DNA of 53,683 nucleotides from Vibrio sp. 10N.261.45.E2 (GTDB lineage: Bacteria; Pseudomonadota; Gammaproteobacteria; Enterobacterales; Vibrionaceae): contig NZ_MCZZ01000155.1 of the NCBI RefSeq assembly GCF_002875705.1, forward strand, positions 1-53,683, in the 5' to 3' direction. A program made the position numbers and the translations under genes. The notes beneath the pieces are model-generated. The model ran no database searches. It saw only the letters and a list, made by a program, of their open reading frames with translations, and had not been told where the DNA came from. Shown here piece after piece: positions 8,670 through 17,212 of this stretch. The first letter of the stretch is position 1, and each line of letters opens with the position of its first letter.

Positions 8670-8900
8670 GTTTTATCGAGAGCATAGAGCTAGTGTTCGA
8701 TTATTTGAGCGTTTCATCGGTTACTTAGATATTTGTGAATAGCTACGTATAACCATAATGATATGTGACTTGTTGTCTATTAAGTGGCTTTGCAGACATA
8801 TTTGTAAGGTTGAGAAATAGCATAATAGTGGTGTTCAGGATGAACACGCAGTCAATTGCTCGTACGCATTTTGATTGTTTTGACTACAAGGGATGGAGTG

Positions 8901-9086
8901 ATGCCAGAATATCTTTGTGAGAACTGCACCGTAGCTTATTGCTTTGATGATTGTAACTCGCCATTGGCACAACGAGATATGATTGAAGTTGAAGAGGCGT
9001 TGAGTTGTGAGAAATTAAGCCAAGACCCTGAACGGCTTGAACAAGAAAACTCAGATATAAAAAATCCCTACGAGCGAAGCCGGTAG
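8901..9086 (+). CDS. Small Cys-rich acidic protein, 61 aa
   Basis: I place the start at ATG 8901 after GGGATGGAG, giving MPEYLCENCTVAYCFDDC at the N-terminus. Four Cys residues in CxxC-x5-C-x3-C spacing suggest a metal site or a zinc-ribbon fragment. The rest is acidic. The last codons and the stop lie inside a terminator hairpin (9061-9093). I do not recognise the family. About 230 bases before it, between the previous terminator and this gene, hold only a likely promoter. Confidence 0.55.
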   Translation: MPEYLCENCTVAYCFDDCNSPLAQRDMIEVEEALSCEKLSQDPERLEQENSDIKNPYERSR

Positions 9087-9093
9087 GGATTTT
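9061..9093. terminator. Bidirectional terminator overlapping the end of a gene
   Basis: AAAATCCCTAC pairs with GTAGGGATTTT. The stop codon of the small Cys-rich gene lies in the right arm. T and A runs on both sides allow use by the convergent symporter gene as well. Confidence 0.75.
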
Positions 9094-9174
9094 GAATAAG
9101 CTATTGTTCTGTTCTTACTTTCTCAAGCAAAGGGTTTTACCAAAATTTTTAGAACAGCGTTAACAAGCTAGTCA

Positions 9175-10716
9175 TTATTTTTCGTAAGTTTTGATTTCGC
9201 CTGATTTCACGCGAGCAACAAACGATTGCAGTTCTTTCTTAACAACAGGCATCAAGAAGTACAGGCCAAGAATGTTGAAGATAGACATTGCAAAGATAGC
9301 CGCATCAGAGAAGTCGATTACCGCGCCAAATTGAATCGTGGCACCAATAACAACAAACACGCAAAACATCACTTTAAAAATCAGTTCCGTTGTTTTGCCT
9401 TCACCAAATAGGTAAGTCCAAGCCTTAAGACCGTAGTACGACCAAGAGATCATGGTCGAAAACGCAAACATGATTACCGCGAGAGCGAGTGTGTATTTGA
9501 ACACTTCTGCCGTTTCAGTAAACGATGCAGCAGTAAGCGTCACACCAGTTAAACCAGAGCCATCGAAAGGACCGGTGTTTAGGCCTGCGATAGTGATAAC
9601 CAATGCTGTCATTGTACAAATGATTACCGTATCAACGAATGGTTCTAATAGTGATACTAGGCCTTCAGTGATTGGCTCTTTAGTTTTAACCGCTGAGTGA
9701 GCGATAGCTGCAGAACCTACACCTGCTTCGTTCGAGAACGTTGCACGTTTCAAGCCTTGAATTAATGCACCAATGAATCCACCAACGACACCTTCACCAG
9801 TAAATGCACCTGTAAAGATTGCGCTAAACGCAGGACCCACTTGATCGAGGTTAGAACCGATAACGATCACAGCCATACCGATGTACAGCGCCGCCATCCA
9901 AGGAACAACTTTTTCCGTTACCGATGCAATAGAAGGCATACCACCAACAATCACAGAGAAAACCAAAGCCGCTAGTACAAGACCTGTGATTACACCGTAT
10001 TCACTTGGTACATCAAATGCGTAAGTTAACATGGCATGTGCTTGGTTAGCTTGGAACATGTTGCCGCCGCCCAATGCACCTAAAATACACATTAATGCAA
10101 AACCAATCGCGAGTACTTTGCCTAGTCCGCCTAAACCTCTTTCACCAAGACCTTGGCTCAGGTAATACATTGGACCACCCGAAACAACACCTGAAGGCAG
10201 GATAGTTCGGTATTTCACACCTAAGGTACACTCACAGAACTTAGAAGCCATGCCTAGAAGGCCACACAAGATCATCCAGAATGTCGCGCCAGGGCCACCA
10301 ATCGCAAGTGCAGCACCCACACCAGCAATGTTACCAAGGCCGACAGTACCAGAAAGCGCTGTTGTTAACGCTTGAAAGTGAGAAACTTCGCCGTCTTCTT
10401 TAGAGTTAGGGTCCGTATACTTACCTTTGATAATGTCTATTGCCATGCCGACACGTTTAAATTGAACAAAGCCAAAATAAACAGTAAAGATGATTGCAGC
10501 GAGCAAAAGCCACCCAACAATCACTGGAAAGTTTGCTTCACCAATCGGTACACTTTTAAATATGAGCCCAACGAACCAACCTGTGTATTCGTTGAAAAAT
10601 CCATCAACACTTTGACTTAAATTGCTGATAGTTTGGTTAAATGATCCTTCTTCTGCAAATGCACTGGAACTAAACAATAATATAAACCCAAAAAATAATT
10701 CACGTATGTTTTTCAT
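9175..10716 (-). CDS. Sodium:alanine/glycine symporter, AGCS family
   Basis: This is an inner-membrane secondary transporter that takes up alanine or glycine with Na+. The 513-aa protein has many hydrophobic helices and family motifs such as ALSGTVGLGNIAGVGAA, GGPGATFWM, FCECTLGVKYR and FSNEAGVGSAA. I choose ATG 10716, preceded by AGGG, over a longer frame beginning at 10821 that would add a polar stretch. An N-terminal signal-like segment ending SSSAFAEE is typical of the family in Vibrio. It stands alone. In Vibrio cholerae a glycine riboswitch controls a symporter of this family, but no aptamer is present in this leader; the riboswitch seen in the window is 2 kb downstream and points away. 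Confidence 0.92.
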   Translation of the reverse strand: MKNIRELFFGFILLFSSSAFAEEGSFNQTISNLSQSVDGFFNEYTGWFVGLIFKSVPIGEANFPVIVGWLLLAAIIFTVYFGFVQFKRVGMAIDIIKGKYTDPNSKEDGEVSHFQALTTALSGTVGLGNIAGVGAALAIGGPGATFWMILCGLLGMASKFCECTLGVKYRTILPSGVVSGGPMYYLSQGLGERGLGGLGKVLAIGFALMCILGALGGGNMFQANQAHAMLTYAFDVPSEYGVITGLVLAALVFSVIVGGMPSIASVTEKVVPWMAALYIGMAVIVIGSNLDQVGPAFSAIFTGAFTGEGVVGGFIGALIQGLKRATFSNEAGVGSAAIAHSAVKTKEPITEGLVSLLEPFVDTVIICTMTALVITIAGLNTGPFDGSGLTGVTLTAASFTETAEVFKYTLALAVIMFAFSTMISWSYYGLKAWTYLFGEGKTTELIFKVMFCVFVVIGATIQFGAVIDFSDAAIFAMSIFNILGLYFLMPVVKKELQSFVARVKSGEIKTYEK

Positions 10717-11275
10717 GGTTTTCCCTGTCTTTTTTAATAAATTATGTTTGTTGCTGTTGTGTTTGTTTTCTATTTGATTTGTATATTTCTGTGGTTTATC
10801 TACTTCATTTGACGGCAACATAAACGGCTGTAGCTAGGTCGAAAAACGAAACAAATATAACCACTGATCTTGCTTTGTATGAATATCCTTTTGGTATGTG
10901 CACCAATAAGACTATGGTATTCGGGCTCCCAAGTCCTACTGATAATCCTATACATAAAAATAATACCAACAAAGAAATTTTTACAATAAATTTACAATTG
11001 TTCGAGTTTTGTCATCATTTAGGAATAAGTCGATACTTTTTAGGTAGGAAAAAGTATACGCAGCTGCTCTTATAGAGACGAATTTAGGATGATTCTGAGT
11101 TTTGCGTAGTAGATAAATAGGGGGAGTTTTAATATTAGATATGTTTTTGGGAAGTGTTTGCGCATTGGTTATTGAGATTTTGCTTGAAGTCGGAGGCATT
11201 AAAAAGCTCTTTATCAGAGCTTTTTAATGTTTTGAGGAGCAGGAAGCTTTATTGGTTTTTCTCTAGAGCATAAAA
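10717..11275. other. Intergenic region, symporter leader and operon end
   Basis: No gene is supported. It contains the AT-rich leader of the symporter gene, a perfect inverted repeat ATACTTTTT-N7-AAAAAGTAT at 11033-11057 of unknown role, and the terminator at 11199-11228. Confidence 0.5.
11199..11228 (-). terminator. Terminator of the export operon
   Basis: AAAAAGCTCT pairs with AGAGCTTTTT around a short loop, with a T run in the minus direction, 48 bases past the last permease gene. The same hairpin could work on the plus strand. Confidence 0.8.
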
Positions 11276-12454
11276 CTAAACAACTCGATGACTGTTGCCG
11301 GTACTATTGCTAGCATTGCTTTTGCCGGATTTGTGGTAGAGCTTAAGCGCCAATAGCGAACCCCATAGCAAGACTTGTCCCCATAGCAATGTCCATTGAG
11401 ACGCCACTTCTTGCCATGATGCCCCCATTTGATTCAGCGCTAAGAAACCTTGAATCGCGGGCGTGCTTGGAAACAGCTGTGATAACAGAACTAACCATTC
11501 AGGCATCATTTCAACCGGCCAGATAAAACCTGAAGAGAAGATCAATGGCATTGAACTGATTAACACCACAACCGTGACTAACTCTCTTCGTGGCACTAGC
11601 TCGCCAATAAAAATCCCGATCAAACAGCTTGCCAGTAAGAAGGGCAGAAGTAAGGTTAAGATCTGTATTGTTGAGGCGAGTAGGTTTATCCCATACATCG
11701 AGAAGCTTGCGCCGAAGTAGTACATCGACAACAAGTAGTAAATGCCGACTAAGGTACAACAGCGAGCAAGCATCAATTTCGCTGGAGAGGTTTTACTCCA
11801 GTAGCCAAATGTTGATTGAGCGTTTTGGGTCGCACCAATTAAACCGGAAGCCATGGCTAAGGTTTGTTGCAGGATCAACACAAAGACGGCTGGAACCACG
11901 TAATCGATGTAACCCATGCGACTATTGAAGGTTGGTTTTAGATTCAAGCTGAATGCACTGTAGCCTTTGGCCGCAGATTCTAAAGGCACACCTTCGATTA
12001 ACAAATGACTGACCTTAACTTGAGCAGCTAACGTGCCACCGGCCTTGGCAAGCCCTTCAACAATGGTTCCGTAGACCAAGAAGTAAGAAGCATCGCCCGC
12101 GTAAGAAAGTGTTGGGCTTTTACCCAATAGCAAGTCTTTATAGAAGTCTTCTGGGATGACGAGGAATCCACCAATCTCTTGGTTTAACACGGCTTGTTTT
12201 GCATCGGCGATGGTGGAGTCGCGACGAACCAATTCGATCTGAGAAGTGGCATCCACCATTCGCTCTAATTGGTAGCTGCTTTGGCTCTTGTCCAAGTTTA
12301 CAACCGAGGCTTTAAGTTGTTGAGGAACTTGATTCGCGTAAGGTAATGGATACAAGAATGAATAGAAGACCACACCACCGAATACCGTAAGAAGCACGAC
12401 AGGGTTGCGCAGTACCGCTAAGATTTCTTGCTTGAGCAGTTGAGTAAAGCTCAT
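11276..12454 (-). CDS. ABC-2 type membrane protein of an export operon
   Basis: The 392-aa protein has the YhhJ/ABC2_membrane_3 layout: a first helix at about residues 15-33, a periplasmic domain of about 140 residues, then five to six helices from 185 to the end. It begins in the last bases of the upstream permease (ATGA overlap, 12451-12454), so the two are coupled and probably form a heterodimer. With the HlyD-type and TolC-type proteins upstream it should form an envelope-spanning exporter of a small molecule. No ATP-binding domain is fused or encoded in the operon. The substrate is unknown. Confidence 0.82.
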   Translation of the reverse strand: MSFTQLLKQEILAVLRNPVVLLTVFGGVVFYSFLYPLPYANQVPQQLKASVVNLDKSQSSYQLERMVDATSQIELVRRDSTIADAKQAVLNQEIGGFLVIPEDFYKDLLLGKSPTLSYAGDASYFLVYGTIVEGLAKAGGTLAAQVKVSHLLIEGVPLESAAKGYSAFSLNLKPTFNSRMGYIDYVVPAVFVLILQQTLAMASGLIGATQNAQSTFGYWSKTSPAKLMLARCCTLVGIYYLLSMYYFGASFSMYGINLLASTIQILTLLLPFLLASCLIGIFIGELVPRRELVTVVVLISSMPLIFSSGFIWPVEMMPEWLVLLSQLFPSTPAIQGFLALNQMGASWQEVASQWTLLWGQVLLWGSLLALKLYHKSGKSNASNSTGNSHRVV

Positions 12455-13710
12455 CGTTTTACTCCTTGTTGTACTGATGGTTCTGTCTGTGTTGCTTGGA
12501 CAGATAGAGCTGATTGCGCCAAGTGCTTCTTAATTAATAACATCACCACGAAAGCAGGAACCGCGTACCACAGCATAGAAGAGAGGCTGATCAGTGACTG
12601 CGCTGCGCTTACGCCATAACTAGACTGCGCTGTTTGTACTTCTATGTAATGACTAACGGGCAACAAGCTTCTCCAAATTTGAGCTGCCGTGTTCATGTCT
12701 GTTACTGGAAAGGTAATACCCATAAACGCAAAACTTGGTGCCGTAAATGCGCCAGCGAAACTCATCGCTCTTGCAGGATCTAGTGTTAAGAAGAAAAACA
12801 AACAACCCATGATGATACAACTAATCACGGTAAGCAGTTGGGCAATGGTCAATGCCACAAAGCTGCCGTTAAATGGCCAGTCCAAGAGCGCATAGAACCA
12901 AATAGTGAACGCAATACCAAACATCAAAAACAAGACTAGGTAAGGTGTTAATGTTGATACGAGTGACTTCATAGGGGCGTTGGATAACCAAGCGTGAAGG
13001 CCACGAGCTCTAATGTTCGCCGTCAAAACCAATATCGTGCCCACCACAATCATGATCTGCCATAGTGCAGGAATAACCGCAGACACCAAGAACTGAGCAT
13101 AACTGGTGTTCTTGTTAAACAGCGGCGTGATTTGGCTTTGCACTGTTACTGCTTGGCCTAGTGCGGATTGCACTGTGGTATCACCGTGTGACAGCTGTTT
13201 CACGACTTCAAGTTGCGCGTCAAACGTCCCTTGAGCCTGCAGCAATGCTGAGTTCACCAGCTTACCGATCAAGATAAATTGGCTGTTGTAGAACACAGAC
13301 ACTTGTGGATTCAAACCGAGCAGAAGATCTCGGTCGAAGTGCCTTGGTATCACAACATAACCATAGATATCGCGTTCAATCATCGCTTTCGCCGCATCAC
13401 TCGCAGAGCTATATTTCTGAGTGACTTGCAGTGTTGGTGATGCATCAACAAGACGTGTGAACTGTTGCGAGATTTGACTGTGCTCCAGATCAACAATCGC
13501 AACCGGTAGGTCACGGGCGATGCCTTGTGAAAAAATCAGCCAGATACTGGCAGCAAGAAGCAAAGGTATCCAAGTTAGGCAAGACAATAACCATTTATCT
13601 TTGCGGACAATCGCCCACTGCCTAAGCAAGGCATTCTTCGCTCTATGATGCTCAGTTGATTGTGAGCCTTTAGATTGCGGTCCAGTCGATTGAGAGTTAT
13701 TAGCAGACAT
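12451..13710 (-). CDS. ABC-2 type membrane protein of an export operon
   Basis: The 419-aa product is a paralogue of the downstream permease, with an N-terminal cytoplasmic tail rich in Ser and Gln (about 30 residues), a first helix at about 42-62, a large periplasmic loop and a block of C-terminal helices. The ATG at 13710 is preceded by AGGTGA. Only 7 bases separate it from the HlyD-type gene. It is the third gene of the operon. The domain resembles the ABC2_membrane_3 family, which normally needs a separate nucleotide-binding protein; none is encoded next to it. Confidence 0.82.
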   Translation of the reverse strand: MSANNSQSTGPQSKGSQSTEHHRAKNALLRQWAIVRKDKWLLSCLTWIPLLLAASIWLIFSQGIARDLPVAIVDLEHSQISQQFTRLVDASPTLQVTQKYSSASDAAKAMIERDIYGYVVIPRHFDRDLLLGLNPQVSVFYNSQFILIGKLVNSALLQAQGTFDAQLEVVKQLSHGDTTVQSALGQAVTVQSQITPLFNKNTSYAQFLVSAVIPALWQIMIVVGTILVLTANIRARGLHAWLSNAPMKSLVSTLTPYLVLFLMFGIAFTIWFYALLDWPFNGSFVALTIAQLLTVISCIIMGCLFFFLTLDPARAMSFAGAFTAPSFAFMGITFPVTDMNTAAQIWRSLLPVSHYIEVQTAQSSYGVSAAQSLISLSSMLWYAVPAFVVMLLIKKHLAQSALSVQATQTEPSVQQGVKR

Positions 13711-13717
13711 ACGTCAC

Positions 13718-14692
13718 CTAAAGCTCAACCACTAGGCTCATGCCCATACGCAGTGTTTCTTTGGTGTCGACAGGGTGCGCTTCTACTTCAAAAGTACGTA
13801 AGTCAAAGCCTTGTGCCGCATCTGTTGAACGCCAAGTTGCGAAATCACCCATTACGGCGATGTGAGTCACTTGGAAAGTTAATGATTTATCCAGAGCTGG
13901 CAGATAAGCCTCAAATTGGCTGCCTTTCTCAAAATGCTTAAGCATGTCTTCACGCACATTGAGTACTGCCCAAGCATCCTTGGTGTCTATAACAGTCACA
14001 ACAGGGAAGCCTTGTGGTGCGAGCTCACCGCTGCTCAATAGAACTTGAGAGACTTCGCCATTAAACCAGCTGTGGATCTGTGTGTCTTTCGCGTAAGCTT
14101 CAACCTCTGCTACTGCACCAGCTGCCATTAATGCTTTTTGAGCGGCCGCCACTTTGGTTTCGTCACGAGCACCTTCTTGCGCCAATTGATACATTTGGAA
14201 CGCAGCACTTTCTGTGTACTTCGCTGCTTGCCATTGAGTTTTGGCTTCATCACGTTTCTGTTCGGCAACCACACCATCGTTGTATAGGTTGTTTACACGT
14301 TGGTAAGTTTTGTCCATCAGATCGGCTGCTGCTTTTGCTTTCAACCATTGGTCTTTAGCGGCTTGGATTTGTTGAGTACGCGCGCCATTTTCTGCTTCTT
14401 GTGCTAATGCACCAGCGGCTTTCTGACCGGCTTTTGCTTGTTCTAGCTTTGCATCAATCTCAGGGCTGAGTAGAGAAAAGATCAGTTCACCTTTTTCAAC
14501 CGAATCACCTTTACGCACGAATATTTCGTCAATTCTGCCAGGCACTTTCGATGAGATGCTGTATTGCTGGGCATCGATTTGACCTTGAAGCTTAACTGGC
14601 TGCGGTTGATAAGCTTGGTAGAAACTGTATCCGACCCAGCCAATAACGCCGATACCAACTAAAGATAGAAGAAGGGGCTTAATAGGTTTCAT
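13718..14692 (-). CDS. HlyD-family periplasmic adaptor protein
   Basis: The 324-aa protein has one N-terminal membrane anchor (about residues 7-26), then a lipoyl half-motif (SISSKVPGRIDEIFVRKGD), a helical hairpin of about 100 residues with repeated Ala, Gln and Lys, the second lipoyl half and a beta-barrel domain. It would bridge the inner-membrane permeases and the TolC-like outer-membrane channel encoded just upstream (gap of 3 bases). Length and order match the YhiI/EmrA-like adaptors. It is the second gene of the four-gene operon. Confidence 0.88.
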   Translation of the reverse strand: MKPIKPLLLSLVGIGVIGWVGYSFYQAYQPQPVKLQGQIDAQQYSISSKVPGRIDEIFVRKGDSVEKGELIFSLLSPEIDAKLEQAKAGQKAAGALAQEAENGARTQQIQAAKDQWLKAKAAADLMDKTYQRVNNLYNDGVVAEQKRDEAKTQWQAAKYTESAAFQMYQLAQEGARDETKVAAAQKALMAAGAVAEVEAYAKDTQIHSWFNGEVSQVLLSSGELAPQGFPVVTVIDTKDAWAVLNVREDMLKHFEKGSQFEAYLPALDKSLTFQVTHIAVMGDFATWRSTDAAQGFDLRTFEVEAHPVDTKETLRMGMSLVVEL

Positions 14693-14695
14693 GAA

Positions 14696-16153
14696 TTATC
14701 CTTTTGACTGGCTATCGGTGTCTGCTTTTGAGTCGAAGTCAGACGGAACAGAAGAAGTTAAGTAACTCGAGTAAGCATTCATCTCGCTGGTTAGCGCTAA
14801 TAGCTTATTGAGAGAGATGAGGTATTTGAATCGCGCAGCAGATTGCTGGGTTTTAATGCTTGCAAGATAAAGCTCCGCATCAACCACTTCTAGCGAGTTA
14901 GAAAGCCCTTGAGTGAAGGCTTTTTTGCGAAGTAATAGATTTTCCTGAGCCAAAGACAAGCTTGAGTTTAGGCCTTGAACCTCTTCAATGGCTTGGTTTG
15001 CTTCAAGGTAGGTTTTCTGTACCAACACGGTTAGGTCTTGTTTGGCTTGTGACTTAAGAAACTGAACCTGTGATACGGCACTGTGAGCCGCGGCGACTTT
15101 GTCGGAACGGCCTGAAGTGTCAAGCAGCGGTACATTAACGCCAATACCAACCAACCAATCGGGTTTCATTTCACTTGCTAAAGAATCATCCTCATACAGG
15201 CTGTAATCACCGTAAAGGTAAACCTCTGGGTAGTATTTACCTTTCTCGGCTTTAATCAAACTGCTTGCTTGTTTCTCTTTTGCATCAAGGATCTTGAGGC
15301 CGGGGTAGGTCATGAGTGTTTGGTCAATGAATACGTCCATATGCGGCAGGTTCTTATTGATAAACAACTGCTCTGAAGGTTCGACACTTTCGCTTTGACC
15401 AAGGATCTGTGTCAGTGCCAGTTGTGCGATCTTGAGATCGTTCTGAGCTTTGGTGCGCTCAACCACTGCTTTATCTAAAGAAGCATCGGCTTGCAGACGT
15501 TCAACTCGTGCGATTTGCCCTTGCTGTTCAAGCTTAATGGCGAAATCACGATGCTGAGTTAAGCCAGCTTCAACAGCTTGACGAGTCTTTACTACGTCTT
15601 CTGCAAGGATCACCGAGAAGTAATATTTACTTAAATCTTCGTAACGAGCTTGTTTCTCCATCAACAACTGGCTTTGCGCTTCCTCGCTTTTACCTTCAGC
15701 TGCGGTTTGTGCTGCGGTAATTCGACCACCTGTAAAGATAGGCCACACTGCGCGAATGGAAGAACTAAAGATGTCTTGTTCGGTAATAGTAGAGGTGATG
15801 CCACCGAGAGCTGAAGTTAACCCAGGGAGCGCGGCTCCAATACCAGACAAACCCGCTGGTACGCCACTCAAGCTATCGGCAAACTGTTCGCCATTGATGG
15901 TTACGTCACTATCGAGGTGCGTGTAGTTAGCTCCTAACGTAATAGAAGGGAGGTTGAGGCTACTGGTTGAGTTTTGAAGGTGCTGATAACGTTCAACGTT
16001 AGCTCGTTGAGCCGCAAGTGAGTTGTTGTTTTCTTGCAATATCTGCCACGCTTCAGAAAAAGTGAGCGGAGCTGCATAGCTTGGCGCAGCGAATGTGCCG
16101 AGGAGCACACTGGCGATCGCAAGGTATCGGAATTTTGGTTTGGTCATCTGCAT
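14696..16153 (-). CDS. TolC-family outer-membrane efflux protein
   Basis: The 485-aa product starts with a signal peptide ending PSYAAP, followed by two outer-membrane-factor repeats that are mostly long alpha helices. An internal segment near residues 85-120, rich in Gly, Ser and Leu, is longer than in E. coli TolC. It forms a homotrimeric channel through the outer membrane and takes cargo from the HlyD-type adaptor. Two ATGs (16153 and 16147) are possible starts. It is the first gene of the operon and sits directly after a perfect palindrome at 16164-16183. Confidence 0.87.
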   Translation of the reverse strand: MQMTKPKFRYLAIASVLLGTFAAPSYAAPLTFSEAWQILQENNNSLAAQRANVERYQHLQNSTSSLNLPSITLGANYTHLDSDVTINGEQFADSLSGVPAGLSGIGAALPGLTSALGGITSTITEQDIFSSSIRAVWPIFTGGRITAAQTAAEGKSEEAQSQLLMEKQARYEDLSKYYFSVILAEDVVKTRQAVEAGLTQHRDFAIKLEQQGQIARVERLQADASLDKAVVERTKAQNDLKIAQLALTQILGQSESVEPSEQLFINKNLPHMDVFIDQTLMTYPGLKILDAKEKQASSLIKAEKGKYYPEVYLYGDYSLYEDDSLASEMKPDWLVGIGVNVPLLDTSGRSDKVAAAHSAVSQVQFLKSQAKQDLTVLVQKTYLEANQAIEEVQGLNSSLSLAQENLLLRKKAFTQGLSNSLEVVDAELYLASIKTQQSAARFKYLISLNKLLALTSEMNAYSSYLTSSVPSDFDSKADTDSQSKG

Positions 16154-16163
16154 TAAATACCAA

Positions 16164-16183
16164 ATTAGAGTATTAGCTCTAAT
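16164..16183. promoter_or_regulatory. Perfect palindrome, likely operator of the export operon
   Basis: ATTAGAG-N6-CTCTAAT lies 11 bases before the start codon of the TolC-like gene. A two-fold symmetric site of this size at the promoter is typical of a TetR- or MarR-type repressor site. No regulator of that kind is encoded next to it, so the regulator would be elsewhere. Confidence 0.5.
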
Positions 16184-16302
16184 GTTAACAGGGCAATAGT
16201 CATTTGTCTTGAGTTGATTGTCTCACATCATCAGAATCAGTCATAACTCGTTAAGTTATTGTAATAAAGTACGTGATGTGGATAACAAAGATCACTGAAA
16301 CG

Positions 16303-16329
16303 AAAAGAGCACGACAGACGTGCTCTTTA
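16303..16329 (-). terminator. Terminator of the small gene at 16367-16594
   Basis: AAAGAGCACG pairs with CGTGCTCTTT around a 5-base loop, with a TTTT run in the minus direction. Confidence 0.75.
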
Positions 16330-16366
16330 AGTTCAGTATAGAAGTGTTTTTACAAAATGAAGTGGC

Positions 16367-16594
16367 TTATTTAAAGCTAGGACAATGGTGATCGGCGCGC
16401 CACACTAATTGTCTTGATCCTTGCATTGTTTGTAATAAATCTCTACCTGACATTTGCGGGAACGCTAACAATACCTTGAGTTCGAGAGGAGAGGTACCGT
16501 CTTTCTCATAGGCTCTTACGTGAGTAAAAGTCGATTGTAAGTGTTTGAACAGCATAGTCTTAGTAAGACAAATTCCAAAGTTATCGCGTTTCAT
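16367..16594 (-). CDS. Small protein of unknown function, 75 aa
   Basis: The ATG at 16594 is preceded by AAAGGAAA at good spacing, and a clear terminator follows the stop by about 40 bases, so this looks like an independent transcription unit. The product is basic with one Cys near each end; no membrane segment or domain is recognised. It lies between the export operon and a divergent small ORF. Confidence 0.5.
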   Translation of the reverse strand: MKRDNFGICLTKTMLFKHLQSTFTHVRAYEKDGTSPLELKVLLAFPQMSGRDLLQTMQGSRQLVWRADHHCPSFK

Positions 16595-16628
16595 TGCCTG
16601 GTTTCCTTTTCAACAATGTTTATACGTT

Positions 16629-16766
16629 ATGTTTTTTATCCTGTTTCTATTGGACGTTGCCACTGATCGATACTTCCTGCTCATCAATGCTTCATTATTG
16701 GGTGCTGCTTTTATCTGTCACCTCTTCGTTGTTTGGCTAGCCGAGTTTGAAAATGGCGATGGATGA
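16629..16766 (+). CDS. Possible small membrane protein, 45 aa
   Basis: From ATG 16629 the frame encodes two hydrophobic stretches (FFILFLLDV and INASLLGAAFICHLFVVWLA) and an acidic tail. No good ribosome binding site is seen, and a longer start at 16545 would overlap the divergent gene. The hydrophobic pattern supports a real gene but weakly. Confidence 0.35.
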   Translation: MFFILFLLDVATDRYFLLINASLLGAAFICHLFVVWLAEFENGDG

Positions 16767-17212
16767 ATAGGGGAGAATACTTAATCCGTTTGATCATCAT
16801 TCGTAACTGCGAGCGCGCAACTTTTACTTATCGATACGTCCAGTGAGTGAAGAGTTGTTGTCGTTCTGTTAACCGAAACTTCGGTTTAAAGCGCTGTCAT
16901 AAAATTGCAACGTATAGCTTGGCAACAACAAACCCTTTCATATGCAACCATTGTAATTGTATTTATTTTAAACAACCTAAAAAACACCTAAAAGCTTAGT
17001 GATCTAGCTCAATATTTATTCGTTTAATTTGGTTTTTAAGCTAATTCGTTCTAAAAGTGAACGATTGGTCGTTCTTAAAGACGTAAAGGATTATCAATTA
17101 ATAATCTGCTCAATTATTTAGTTGAGTAACAGTCACAAATTCGCGCACCTAGAAAGGTCATGCGATTAACTTGGTGTTAACATTGTTCGTCTAACACTAG
17201 GGACGGTGGAAT
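16767..17212 (+). promoter_or_regulatory. Regulatory region of the CitA/DcuS-like kinase gene
   Basis: No gene is visible in these 446 bases. There is a CRP-like site AGTGA-N6-TCAAT at 16998-17013, whose centre TCTAGC is similar to known CRP sites, and several short inverted repeats nearer the gene: GAACG-N6-CGTTC near 17060, GATTAT-N6-ATAATC at 17089-17106 and CTCAA-N8-TTGAG near 17110. The repeats may be sites for the partner response regulator; this is inference. Confidence 0.35.

Noticed and set aside
10875..11199. Two short frames upstream of the symporter
   Set aside because: No ribosome binding site, low-complexity AT-rich translation and a terminator directly after; not genes.
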